In this document: positions 1 through 6,541 of the stretch, piece after piece
Numbering within the stretch: the stretch's first letter is position 1
Layout of the letters: the number at the start of each line of letters is the position of its first letter
From: JAHISC01 sp964645815
GTDB lineage: Bacteria; Patescibacteriota; Patescibacteriia; UBA9934
DNA: 19,596 nt
Reading direction: 5' to 3'
NCBI GenBank assembly: GCA_964645815.1
Contig: CAZYCR010000015.1
Location: 1 to 19,596, forward strand
Program-made: the position numbers and the translations under genes
Notes under the pieces: generated by a model
Told to the model about the DNA's origin: nothing
Seen by the model: the letters and a program-made list of their open reading frames with translations, nothing else
The model's database searches: none

Positions 1-417
1 CAGGAATTGGTAAGAGAAGTTGATGAAATCTCGTACATCAACGATACAACAGCAACTAACCCGGACGCTGTTATCGCAGCTCTAAAACGTTTCGGAGCTG
101 ATGCCGATATTATATTGATTGCCGGTGGAGTTGATAAAGATTTGCAGTACGAACAATTGGCTGAAGAGATTGTCAAAACCTGTAAAAATGTTTTGCTCTT
201 CGAAGGCTCAGCCTCGGATTTGCTTGAAGAAAAAATAAAAGGGCGTATTCCAATTGAAAAAGGAATATCAACCATGAAAGACGCTGTACAAAAAGCACAT
301 GCTTTGGCAAAAAGTGGCGATATAGTTTTATTGTCACCGGGTGCAGCAAGCTTCAACATGTTTCTCAATGAATTTGATCGCGGTGAACAGTTCCGCGAGG
401 AAGTGCGAAATCTTTAA
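1..417 (+). CDS. murD: UDP-N-acetylmuramoylalanine--D-glutamate ligase, C-terminal part (MurD)
   Basis: This is the C-terminal part of MurD, the cytoplasmic ligase that adds D-glutamate to UDP-MurNAc-L-Ala in peptidoglycan synthesis. The frame is open from the first base of the window, so the gene is cut by the window edge and only about 138 codons remain. What is left matches the family's third domain: an NDTTATNPDA segment (the family's NDSKATNP-like motif), an IAGGVDKD segment (family GGxDK), and near the end SPGAASFNMF followed by FDRGEQF, the usual MurD finish. The N-terminal domain and the ATP-binding P-loop lie outside the window. The stop is one base before the next ligase gene, which indicates co-transcription and a dcw-like cell-wall cluster. 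Confidence 0.93.
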   Translation, partial: QELVREVDEISYINDTTATNPDAVIAALKRFGADADIILIAGGVDKDLQYEQLAEEIVKTCKNVLLFEGSASDLLEEKIKGRIPIEKGISTMKDAVQKAHALAKSGDIVLLSPGAASFNMFLNEFDRGEQFREEVRNL

Positions 418-418
418 T

Positions 419-1738
419 ATGCTGTACTGGTTGAAAACCCACACACCTCAACCAATTTTAGCTATCTACCATTTTCTTTTGGCAAAAATAGCTGTTATTT
501 GGTATAGAAATCCTTCAAATAAGTTAATTGTTATTGGTGTTACCGGGACAAATGGTAAGTCATCAACCGTTCAATTTATTGCCCAACTTTTAACTTTAGC
601 CGGGTACCGAGTTGGCTACACGACAACTGCCGGTTTTTCAATTGCCGGCCAGGAGATAGAGAACAGGATGAAGATGACCATGCCTGGAAGATTTTATTTG
701 CAACAATTGTTGCGTGAAATGGTTAGAGCCGGTTGCCAATACGCAATTATCGAAACTTCTTCGCAAGGGATTATTCAATACCGCCACTTAGGCTTGAATT
801 ATGATGTGGCAGTCTTTACCAATTTAACTCCTGAACACATCGAAGCTCATGGTGGTTTTGCTAATTATAAAAAAGCGAAAGGAGAGCTTTTTGCTCACCT
901 CACCAAACGTCCGAAAAAGATCATCAATGGAAAAAAGATTCCAAAAATCATTGTTGCCAATAGTGACGATGAACATGCTGGATACTTTTTAGATTTTAAA
1001 GCTGATGACAAAGTTTGCTTTGGCTGGAAAGAGGCTACCTGCTCAAATCAACTGCGAGCAAAGTATTTGGAACGATCTCTCAATAAGACGTTAATCGAGG
1101 TTAATGGGGAGAGTTTTGAAACTAAACTTCAGGCAGGATTTCAGCATAAAAATATCTTAGCCGCTATCGCAACAGTCTGCGCCTTAGGTGAGCCGATCAA
1201 AAAATGTGTTCAACTTGCAGCTGATCTTAAACCTATTCCGGGACGCTTTGAATTGGTCGATGCTGGTCAGCCATTTAGTGTAATTGTTGACTATGCTTAT
1301 GAACCTTATGCCCTAAAGGCTCTGCTGGACGATGTCAAAGCAATAAAGCCTAAAAGAATCATTGGTGTCCATGGATCGGCCGGTGGTGGCAGAGATTTGG
1401 CACGACGCCCGCTCATAGGTGAGTTGGCTGGTGAAGAGGAAGATATTATAATTGTGACCAATGAAGATCCTTACGATGAAGACCCGGTTAAGATCATTAA
1501 AGAAGTCGCTGCCGGTGCATTGAAGGCAGGTAAAATTGAGGGGATTGATCTATTTTTGGAAGAAGATAGAATGGAGGGCATCTTTAAGGCTATTTCTTTA
1601 GCAGAAGCGGGGGACGCAGTTATAATTACTGGCAAAGGTTCAGAACCGGTAATTGCTGTTGAAAAAGGTAGAAAATTACCCTGGAGCGACAGGGAAGCAG
1701 CCTTATTAGCTTTAAAAAGATTAGGTTTTAGCAAATGA
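419..1738 (+). CDS. murE: Short MurE-like UDP-N-acetylmuramyl-tripeptide synthetase
   Basis: This is a Mur ligase of the MurE type, which adds the third peptide residue to UDP-MurNAc-L-Ala-D-Glu using ATP. The 439-residue protein has the P-loop TGTNGKSS at about residues 42-49, a central domain with ETSSQG and NLTPEH, and a C-terminal domain with DYAYEP, GGGRDLARRP and TNEDPYDEDP. Typical MurE proteins are near 490 residues and carry about 100 residues before the P-loop. Here only about 40 precede it, so the N-terminal UDP-binding domain is missing. The residue pattern at the amino-acid selection site is EDPY rather than the DNPR of meso-diaminopimelate enzymes. I chose the ATG one base after murD; an in-frame upstream ATG at 341 would overlap murD by about 75 bases. 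The stop overlaps the next start as ATGA. The Mur ligase family is certain; the substrate is not. Confidence 0.85.
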   Translation: MLYWLKTHTPQPILAIYHFLLAKIAVIWYRNPSNKLIVIGVTGTNGKSSTVQFIAQLLTLAGYRVGYTTTAGFSIAGQEIENRMKMTMPGRFYLQQLLREMVRAGCQYAIIETSSQGIIQYRHLGLNYDVAVFTNLTPEHIEAHGGFANYKKAKGELFAHLTKRPKKIINGKKIPKIIVANSDDEHAGYFLDFKADDKVCFGWKEATCSNQLRAKYLERSLNKTLIEVNGESFETKLQAGFQHKNILAAIATVCALGEPIKKCVQLAADLKPIPGRFELVDAGQPFSVIVDYAYEPYALKALLDDVKAIKPKRIIGVHGSAGGGRDLARRPLIGELAGEEEDIIIVTNEDPYDEDPVKIIKEVAAGALKAGKIEGIDLFLEEDRMEGIFKAISLAEAGDAVIITGKGSEPVIAVEKGRKLPWSDREAALLALKRLGFSK

Positions 1739-2262
1739 AAGAAGCATTTTTAGTTCAACTTGATCCAAAAGAAGAAGTTCTGGGTATTGTAAGACGCAGC
1801 CCATTTTTTAAATGGTGGAAATGGCTGATTGTAGTTATTTGGCTCTTACTACCATTCTTTTTTTTCTATCCTTTGATGGAATTGGGTGGAGTCGGTATTT
1901 TAATTTTTTTGGCACTTTTTATTTCAGCCATCTGGAATGCCTGGCGAAGAAGACAAGAATGGCTCTATACCATGTTTATTGTAACCGACAGCCGTGTTAT
2001 TGATGTTGACCAACACGGACTTTTGAAGCGTTCTGTTTCTGAGTTGGCGATGAAGGATGTCAGTGATGTTTCGGTAAGACAAACTAGATGGCAAAAAATT
2101 GTAAATTTAGGAACTGTGAGAATTGAAACCAGTGAAGCTAATCAATTTGATCTGGAGTTAACAGGAGTTCATAATCCGCAACGTATCCGTAACCTTATTG
2201 TTGATGTACAATACGTTACAGGAGACTATGTCGATCAAGCAAAAGCAAAAAAAGACAAGTAA
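1735..2262 (+). CDS. PH-domain membrane protein (bacterial PH family)
   Basis: This 175-residue protein has two hydrophobic segments, at about residues 26-47 and 50-66, which likely form a membrane hairpin. A soluble part follows with the look of a bacterial pleckstrin-homology (bPH/YdbT-like) domain: YTMFIVTDSRVIDVDQHGLLKRS, then a run of alternating beta strands ending in a TSEANQFDLELTGV region. Family members are usually membrane-associated proteins of unknown biochemical role. The start codon overlaps the murE stop (ATGA), and the 3' end overlaps the next gene by 35 bases, so it belongs to the cell-wall operon. No enzyme motif is visible. The fold assignment rests on pattern recognition of the sequence. 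Confidence 0.7.
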   Translation: MKEAFLVQLDPKEEVLGIVRRSPFFKWWKWLIVVIWLLLPFFFFYPLMELGGVGILIFLALFISAIWNAWRRRQEWLYTMFIVTDSRVIDVDQHGLLKRSVSELAMKDVSDVSVRQTRWQKIVNLGTVRIETSEANQFDLELTGVHNPQRIRNLIVDVQYVTGDYVDQAKAKKDK

Positions 2263-2647
2263 AATTGGTTGGATAATTGTAGCCAATGTCGTTATGCTCT
2301 TTTTTTTGCTGCTTGGTTTCGGTCGGGAATATGTGAGTAACATTCAGATTGAGCGCGAAATCAAGGAGCGAGAAGCTGAGAGAGATCAGTTACTCGACGA
2401 ACAGTCAGATACGCTGCAGTTAATTGATCAACTTTCCAGTGAATACTATTTGGAAAAAGAGGCTCGTTTAAAACATGGACTTGGAAAAACTGGCGAGACA
2501 GTTATTGTAGTTCAAGATGGTACAAATAGTATTGCTTATGCTGATCCAAATCAATTTGAAACTGATAATGAGAACGATGAGTTAGAAAATCCGACAAAGT
2601 GGTTTTTTTACTTTTTTGATAGGGCCGCTTTTGAAAACCTAAAGTAG
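2228..2647 (+). CDS. FtsB/DivIC-like septum formation initiator protein
   Basis: This is a small bitopic membrane protein of 139 residues. A short basic N-terminus rich in K and Q is followed by one membrane helix at about residues 13-34. Next comes an acidic and basic heptad-like coiled coil (IEREIKEREAERDQLLDEQ and beyond), then a segment around EKEARLKHGLGKTGETVIVV. That order of helix, coiled coil and YxxExxAR..G..KxGE is the hallmark of FtsB/DivIC, which bridges FtsL and FtsQ/DivIB in the divisome. I chose the ATG at 2228 because the membrane helix then starts near the N-terminus and a GGAG lies just upstream, although its spacing is short. The gene overlaps the PH-domain gene by 35 bases. 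FtsB and DivIC cannot be told apart here. Confidence 0.8.
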   Translation: MSIKQKQKKTSKIGWIIVANVVMLFFLLLGFGREYVSNIQIEREIKEREAERDQLLDEQSDTLQLIDQLSSEYYLEKEARLKHGLGKTGETVIVVQDGTNSIAYADPNQFETDNENDELENPTKWFFYFFDRAAFENLK

Positions 2648-2648
2648 T

Positions 2649-3521
2649 ATGAGCAAAATTTTGCACGGCGAAGAAAAACATCATCATAGAAGACCACTCC
2701 CGGCAAAATACATCATAGCTTTTTTTGTTTTAATCGTTCTTTTGATGGGCAGTTTAATTGTGGTTTGGGGTTTTCTATTTGCTCATTGGACCAATGTTAG
2801 TGCAAGAACGATTTCTGGTCTTCTTCCGATCCCGGCAGCAAAAGTAGATGACATGATTGTTTCATATCATGACGTGGCAGAGCTAACTCAAGCTGCCATT
2901 TGGGAAGAAGAAGATGAACCATTCACACAGAGTTTAGAGACCATGGTTGATCGAACAATCATGAAAAAATTAGCCAAAGATATTGGCACTGGGATTTCTC
3001 AAGAAGAGCTGGCAGCTTATGAAGTTAATGAGACGGAAGTCGCTGATCTTTTAAAAGCTACAGATTGGACAATTGAAGATTATCGAAAATATGTAGTGGA
3101 GCCATTGTTACTTTACCAAGCAGTTGATAGAGAAATAAAAAACGCTGGGGAATTTCAAACAGCGGCTCGCGCCAGACTGCAGGATATTGTCGATAACATT
3201 AACTTAGGCGTTTCATTTTCCGATCTGGCTTTGCAGTACTCAGAACATTCTTCTTATACTTCCGGCGGTGATTTGGGCTATCTTGAAAGGGATGATTTTG
3301 CTGATGGTTTAGAATTTATTTTTGACTACGATGTTGACCAAGTGACCGGAATAGTTGAGTGGGAAGACTACTTTGTTGTAGCTAAAGTTTACGATGTGCT
3401 GGAAGATGAGTCGGGTAGAAATGCTGTTGGTGTGCGGATGATCGCTATAAAAAAAGATGATCTTTCAGTTGTTTTCGATGAATATAAAAAACAACAGGAG
3501 ATTAAGATTTTCCTGCGTTGA
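2649..3521 (+). CDS. Membrane-anchored parvulin-like (PpiC/SurA-type) protein
   Basis: This 290-residue protein has a short cytoplasmic N-terminus rich in His and Arg, one membrane anchor at about residues 19-46, an extracellular helical part similar to the SurA N-terminal chaperone domain, and a C-terminal parvulin-type region. The parvulin signature is seen in FSDLALQYSEHSSYTSGGDLGYL. The usual first strand with its catalytic histidine (RHIL in active parvulins) is not recognisable; at the expected place there is AARARLQDIV. It may therefore act mainly as an extracytoplasmic folding chaperone instead of an isomerase. The start is one base after the previous stop, and it is the last gene of the operon. 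A terminator follows at 3646-3674, beyond the antisense tRNA. Confidence 0.75.
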   Translation: MSKILHGEEKHHHRRPLPAKYIIAFFVLIVLLMGSLIVVWGFLFAHWTNVSARTISGLLPIPAAKVDDMIVSYHDVAELTQAAIWEEEDEPFTQSLETMVDRTIMKKLAKDIGTGISQEELAAYEVNETEVADLLKATDWTIEDYRKYVVEPLLLYQAVDREIKNAGEFQTAARARLQDIVDNINLGVSFSDLALQYSEHSSYTSGGDLGYLERDDFADGLEFIFDYDVDQVTGIVEWEDYFVVAKVYDVLEDESGRNAVGVRMIAIKKDDLSVVFDEYKKQQEIKIFLR

Positions 3522-3532
3522 TCAATCTTCTC

Positions 3533-3608
3533 TGGAGCCACCGGGCGGATTCGAACCGCCGACCTCTACTTTACGAAAGTATTGCTCTACCAACTGAGCT
3601 ACGGTGGC
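3533..3608 (-). tRNA. tRNA-Thr (anticodon CGU)
   Basis: On the minus strand a full cloverleaf of 76 nt can be folded, including an encoded CCA at 3533-3535. The acceptor arms GCCACCG and CGGTGGC pair perfectly, the D-arm stem is GCTC/GAGC, and the T arm is GGCGG-TTCGAAT-CCGCC. The anticodon loop TTCGTAA gives anticodon CGT, located at 3573-3575, which reads the threonine codon ACG. The first anticodon-stem pair (27:43) is an A-G mismatch and the other four pairs are standard. The gene lies antisense to the tail of the cell-wall operon transcript, and it has its own promoter at 3622-3650. Confidence 0.95.
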
Positions 3609-3621
3609 ATTAAACGAGAGT

Positions 3622-3650
3622 TTTATATCAGATTTTTTGATTTTTGTCGA
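3622..3650 (-). promoter_or_regulatory. Promoter of tRNA-Thr
   Basis: Read on the minus strand, TCGACA (3645-3650) is followed after exactly 17 bases by TATAAA (3622-3627), with TGA directly before it, an extended -10. The expected start is near 3615, a few bases before the mature tRNA. The -35 box sits inside the stem of the plus-strand terminator at 3646-3674. Confidence 0.7.
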
Positions 3651-3674
3651 GTACCAATGTTGACTCGACTTTTT
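3646..3674 (+). terminator. Rho-independent terminator of the murD-parvulin operon
   Basis: GTCGAGT (3646-3652) and ACTCGAC (3663-3669) form a perfect 7-bp stem, followed by five T at 3670-3674. The 10-base loop can pair further (CAA/TTG). It lies 125 bases after the last gene of the operon, beyond the antisense tRNA, so the plus-strand transcript would run through the complement of the tRNA before stopping. Confidence 0.7.
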
Positions 3675-3688
3675 AATTATGTTATAAA
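3660..3688 (+). promoter_or_regulatory. Promoter of the GC-rich orphan gene
   Basis: TTGACT (3660-3665), a 17-base spacer and TATAAA (3683-3688), preceded by TGT as an extended -10, make a strong sigma-70-like promoter. The start would be near 3695, giving a leader of about 40 nt. The -35 box overlaps the 3' arm of the terminator stem at 3646-3669, so terminator and promoter are interlocked. Confidence 0.7.
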
Positions 3689-3722
3689 CATTGTCCGTTC
3701 TTTACCATTCACAACAGTCACC

Positions 3723-3728
3723 AAGGAG
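3723..3728 (+). promoter_or_regulatory. Shine-Dalgarno site that decides the start of the orphan gene
   Basis: AAGGAG at 3723-3728 lies 8 bases before the GTG at 3737 but only 2 bases before the in-frame GTG at 3731, so the second GTG is preferred. A clear Shine-Dalgarno site is uncommon in this window: most other genes have none, or only a poorly placed GGAG. Confidence 0.7.
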
Positions 3729-3736
3729 AAGTGGGC

Positions 3737-4834
3737 GTGAGAATTACTACTATTGATGGCGAGATCGATCTCTCTCGCAGAGCGTTCGAAGAAATCGCCA
3801 GTATGTCGATCATCCGCATGCGGCGTGAAATTCCGAAGCATCGACTCTGGGAAGACACCTTCCTCGTGCGCCAGCGTGTCTCGGACAACTTCTATGCTCG
3901 TACTGTGACGCTGGTCAACACCATCGCCATGACCATGGAGATCGCCGACTCCGCGTCGCGGGAGCTTCTCTTCAACCGGAAGTTCGTTTCCAGCAACTGG
4001 GACCTCTGTTTCCAGTTGGCCGACTGGAAGAGCTTCGACAGCACAGAACGTCAGCTCTACCAGCAGGCCACAGCCGGGCTGGCCACTTCGCTGGGTGATG
4101 TCCGAGATGAGCACAGGCTCAACATGAAGCTTTGGACCGCACTGGCAGCCTCGATCCCACAGGTCGGCGCGGCGCGAGCACTGCAATCGAGTTCGGCTGA
4201 GCATGGCGAGAAGCGCAACCAGAAGTTGGAGATGGTGCTGACGAGGATCGATGCTCGCCGGGTTCCTCTGATGCAGCGCTTCCGTCGGCACGTCGAGGCT
4301 ACCAGCGAGATGGCTGTTAACCTCGACAAGGCGATCGAGCGTCTTCAGCAGCACGCTGGGAACCAGCTCGACATCCAACTCGAGCAGACGGTGATCCGTC
4401 CCTCCAAGCGTCTGGTCCACCGCCCCTGGTCCTCCAAGGCCAGGAAAGTGAGAGGTCTCATCCAGCGGGCGATCAGGTTCTTCATGCGAGGGGATCGGGA
4501 CGAGGCTCTCGAGTCTCTCGAGTGGGCAAGGGTCATCGTTGCCGAGCTCGATGTCTACGCCGAACTCGCTGAGCTCTACTTCTGGTTCGTCCCCGAGTTT
4601 CGTCGAACCCCGCGCAATCGGGTCTTCGTCGAAGCAATGCGGCTGGAGCTGGGCCTCATCGCCGAGCGCCTGCAATCACCCAACCATCTCATCTTCGGTA
4701 GCCTGCTCGGTGAGAAGCTGCGTCAGCAGATTGCCGACACCTGTGCTGCTTGGGATCGTGGCTACTCCAGTGCCGGCATCGAGCTCTTCCAGGCTAAGGA
4801 AGAATATCGCATGATGCTGAGCCTCGCTGGCTAG
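3737..4834 (+). CDS. GC-rich orphan protein of unknown function
   Basis: I do not recognise this 365-residue protein. It is soluble, rich in Arg, Leu, Ala and Glu, and predicted by eye to be mostly helical, with amphipathic stretches such as LDKAIERLQQHAGNQLDIQL. No signal peptide, membrane helix or known catalytic motif is visible. The base composition differs sharply from the neighbours: a hand count over 4381-4440 gives 41 G or C of 60, against 18 of 60 over 5581-5640 in ftsX. Third codon positions are strongly G or C, which supports this strand and frame over the long antisense frame. The gene has its own promoter, Shine-Dalgarno site and terminator and sits beside a tRNA gene. I infer recent acquisition as a single-gene cassette. 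Confidence 0.75.
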   Translation: MRITTIDGEIDLSRRAFEEIASMSIIRMRREIPKHRLWEDTFLVRQRVSDNFYARTVTLVNTIAMTMEIADSASRELLFNRKFVSSNWDLCFQLADWKSFDSTERQLYQQATAGLATSLGDVRDEHRLNMKLWTALAASIPQVGAARALQSSSAEHGEKRNQKLEMVLTRIDARRVPLMQRFRRHVEATSEMAVNLDKAIERLQQHAGNQLDIQLEQTVIRPSKRLVHRPWSSKARKVRGLIQRAIRFFMRGDRDEALESLEWARVIVAELDVYAELAELYFWFVPEFRRTPRNRVFVEAMRLELGLIAERLQSPNHLIFGSLLGEKLRQQIADTCAAWDRGYSSAGIELFQAKEEYRMMLSLAG

Positions 4835-4839
4835 CCTTC

Positions 4840-4880
4840 AACCCCGTTGATGTCCGAGACATCGGCGGGGTTTCGTGTTT
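4840..4880 (+). terminator. Strong rho-independent terminator after the orphan gene
   Basis: A 15-pair stem (4840-4854 with 4858-4872) closes on a 3-base CGA loop. The outer part is AACCCCG/CGGGGTT, then two T-G wobbles, then GATGTC/GACATC. A broken T-run (TTTCGTGTTTTT) follows. It begins five bases after the TAG stop and ends just before the ftsE promoter. Confidence 0.9.
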
Positions 4881-4883
4881 TTG

Positions 4884-4899
4884 TGGTATAATATTTTCA
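4884..4899 (+). promoter_or_regulatory. Extended -10 promoter giving a leaderless ftsE mRNA
   Basis: TGGTATAAT at 4884-4892 is a perfect extended -10 (TGn plus TATAAT). The ATG of ftsE starts at 4899, seven bases after the hexamer, where transcription would be expected to begin. No -35 box is visible because that stretch is occupied by the terminator stem. A leaderless transcript is inferred. Confidence 0.65.
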
Positions 4900-5582
4900 T
4901 GATTCGTCTCAAAAACGTCACGAAATTTTTTAAACCTGACACCACCGCGCTCAAAGATTTGAGCTTGCATATTAAGCCAGGTGAATTTGTTTCCATTGTT
5001 GGTCAAAGTGGCTCAGGAAAGACTACTTTAGCCAAGCTTTTGTTTGCCGAAGAGGCTCCGACTCAAGGGCAGGTGATGATTGGGGACTGGGACATTACAA
5101 AGATAAAACAGCATGAAATCCCGGTGCTTCGGCGACAGATTGGTGTTGTCTTTCAGGACTTCAAATTATTGCCGCAGAAGACGGTTTTTGAAAACATCGC
5201 CTTTGCCTTAGAAGTTGCCGGTGAAAGAAACTCACACATTCACGCTGTGGTTCCGCAAGTGTTAAAAATCGTTGGACTTTCCAATAAGCGAGATCGTTAC
5301 CCACGTCAGCTTTCTGGAGGTGAAAAACAACGAGTTTCCATTGCTCGCTCTTTGGTACATCGACCAAAAATTATCGTTGCTGATGAGCCGACCGGTAACT
5401 TGGATACCATTCATGCCCGAGAAATTGTCGAACTTCTGAAAAAGATTAATGACTTTGGCACCACAGTAGTTTTGGTGACCCACGATCGGGACATTGTTAA
5501 CTCTTTGAAAAAACGTGTCATCACCATCCAGCATGGCAAACTGGTCTCAGACATTGAACACGGTAAATACGTTCTACCATGA
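4899..5582 (+). CDS. ftsE: Cell-division ATP-binding protein FtsE
   Basis: FtsE is the ABC-type ATPase partner of FtsX. Together they gate peptidoglycan hydrolases at the division septum. The 227-residue protein has Walker A GQSGSGKTT at 35-43, a Q-loop in GVVFQDFKLLP near 82-92, the signature LSGGEKQR at 138-145, Walker B IIVADEPT at 158-165 and the switch histidine in VTHD at 195. Its length and the early start MIRLKNVTKFF match the family. I chose the ATG at 4899 because the upstream in-frame codons fall inside the terminator and promoter. Its stop overlaps the ftsX start as ATGA, so the two subunits are probably translationally coupled. No Shine-Dalgarno site is present. Confidence 0.95.
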   Translation: MIRLKNVTKFFKPDTTALKDLSLHIKPGEFVSIVGQSGSGKTTLAKLLFAEEAPTQGQVMIGDWDITKIKQHEIPVLRRQIGVVFQDFKLLPQKTVFENIAFALEVAGERNSHIHAVVPQVLKIVGLSNKRDRYPRQLSGGEKQRVSIARSLVHRPKIIVADEPTGNLDTIHAREIVELLKKINDFGTTVVLVTHDRDIVNSLKKRVITIQHGKLVSDIEHGKYVLP

Positions 5583-6499
5583 GTATTTTTCTTTCACTCT
5601 TTCGAGTCATCAAATTTAGTTTCCAGAATTTTTTCCGAAACTTCTGGTTGTCTTTTATTACGATGACAATTTTTGTTCTCACACTTTTCACGATCAACGC
5701 GGTTATTTTCATGAATGTCTTGGCCGAAGCGGCACTTGACTCAATCGAACAAAAAGTTGAAGTCTCAGTTTATTTTGAGCCAGACACTTCCGAGGATTTG
5801 GTTAAATCAGTCCAAGGCTATCTGATAGGTTTGCCACAAGTCAGAACCGTTGAGTTTATATCTGAGGACGACGCCTTAGAATCTTTCAAAGATCGCCATA
5901 AGGATAATCCGGTAATTCTTTCCTCGCTCGATGAAGTTGATGGTAATCCTTTTGGACATGCTTTAGTCATCTCAGCACATTCAGCCAATGATTTTCCTTT
6001 TATTTTGGAAGCGCTCGATACTCCGGAGTATTCACCATTTATAAAACAAAAAGACTATCAAGATTACGAAACGATCATTGAACGGATTAATTCTTTGTCT
6101 TTTCGGGTGCGAGTTGGTGGTTTCATTCTAGCAGCATTCTTCAGTTTAGTGGCGATCATGATCATCTTCAATACAATTCGTGTCGCCATTTACGTTTATC
6201 GGGACGAAATTGGAATCATGAAATTGGTTGGCGCCAACGACTGGTTTGTTCGCGGACCATTTTTGGTTGAAGCTTTAATGTATTCCTTGTTTGCAACATT
6301 GATCGTTGTCGCTTTTGCTCTCTTTGGTCTGGGAACCTTGGAGCCTTGGTTGGCCACTTACTTTGGTGATACGGATATGACGGTTGTTAATTATTTCCGC
6401 GATAATGCCTGGCTCATTTTTGGCAGCCAATTCTTAGCACTCTCGATTTTGAGTGTCTTAACAACAATGTTTGCCATGCGGCGATATTTGCGAGTCTAG
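5579..6499 (+). CDS. ftsX: Cell-division permease-like protein FtsX
   Basis: FtsX is the membrane subunit of the FtsEX complex. The 306-residue protein has the family layout. A short N-terminus leads into membrane helix 1 at about residues 24-47, followed by an extracellular domain of about 130 residues that starts with the VEVSVYFEPDTSEDLV motif typical of FtsX. Three more helices follow near 178-200, 222-248 and 278-300, ending in the basic tail RRYLRV. The cytoplasmic loop after helix 2 contains YRDEIGIMKLVGAND, the conserved FtsX/MacB-type coupling segment that contacts FtsE. The start overlaps the ftsE stop. A hydrolase partner such as a NlpC/P60 or M23 protein is not encoded nearby. Confidence 0.95.
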   Translation: MSIFLSLFRVIKFSFQNFFRNFWLSFITMTIFVLTLFTINAVIFMNVLAEAALDSIEQKVEVSVYFEPDTSEDLVKSVQGYLIGLPQVRTVEFISEDDALESFKDRHKDNPVILSSLDEVDGNPFGHALVISAHSANDFPFILEALDTPEYSPFIKQKDYQDYETIIERINSLSFRVRVGGFILAAFFSLVAIMIIFNTIRVAIYVYRDEIGIMKLVGANDWFVRGPFLVEALMYSLFATLIVVAFALFGLGTLEPWLATYFGDTDMTVVNYFRDNAWLIFGSQFLALSILSVLTTMFAMRRYLRV

Positions 6500-6501
6500 G
6501 C

Positions 6502-6530
6502 TTGACAATCTAGGAAGTTTTGACTAAGTT
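6502..6530 (+). promoter_or_regulatory. Possible promoter of the membrane GT2 gene
   Basis: A perfect TTGACA at 6502-6507, three bases after the ftsX stop, is followed after 17 bases by TAAGTT (6525-6530), a weak -10. The start near 6537 would leave only about 5 bases before the ATG at 6542. The gene may also be read from the ftsEX transcript. Confidence 0.45.
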
Positions 6531-6541
6531 TGGCCTTCATT

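Noticed and set aside
3533..3608. tRNA 3' end as an attachment site with a duplicated copy beyond the orphan gene
   Set aside because: I looked for the tRNA 3' sequence near 4834-4900 and did not find a copy, and no integrase is present. tRNA-based integration is not supported.
3677..4675. A 332-residue open frame on the minus strand, opposite the orphan gene
   Set aside because: It is a by-product of high GC content. The plus-strand frame has a promoter, Shine-Dalgarno site, terminator just after its stop and G/C-rich third positions, and the minus frame has none of these.
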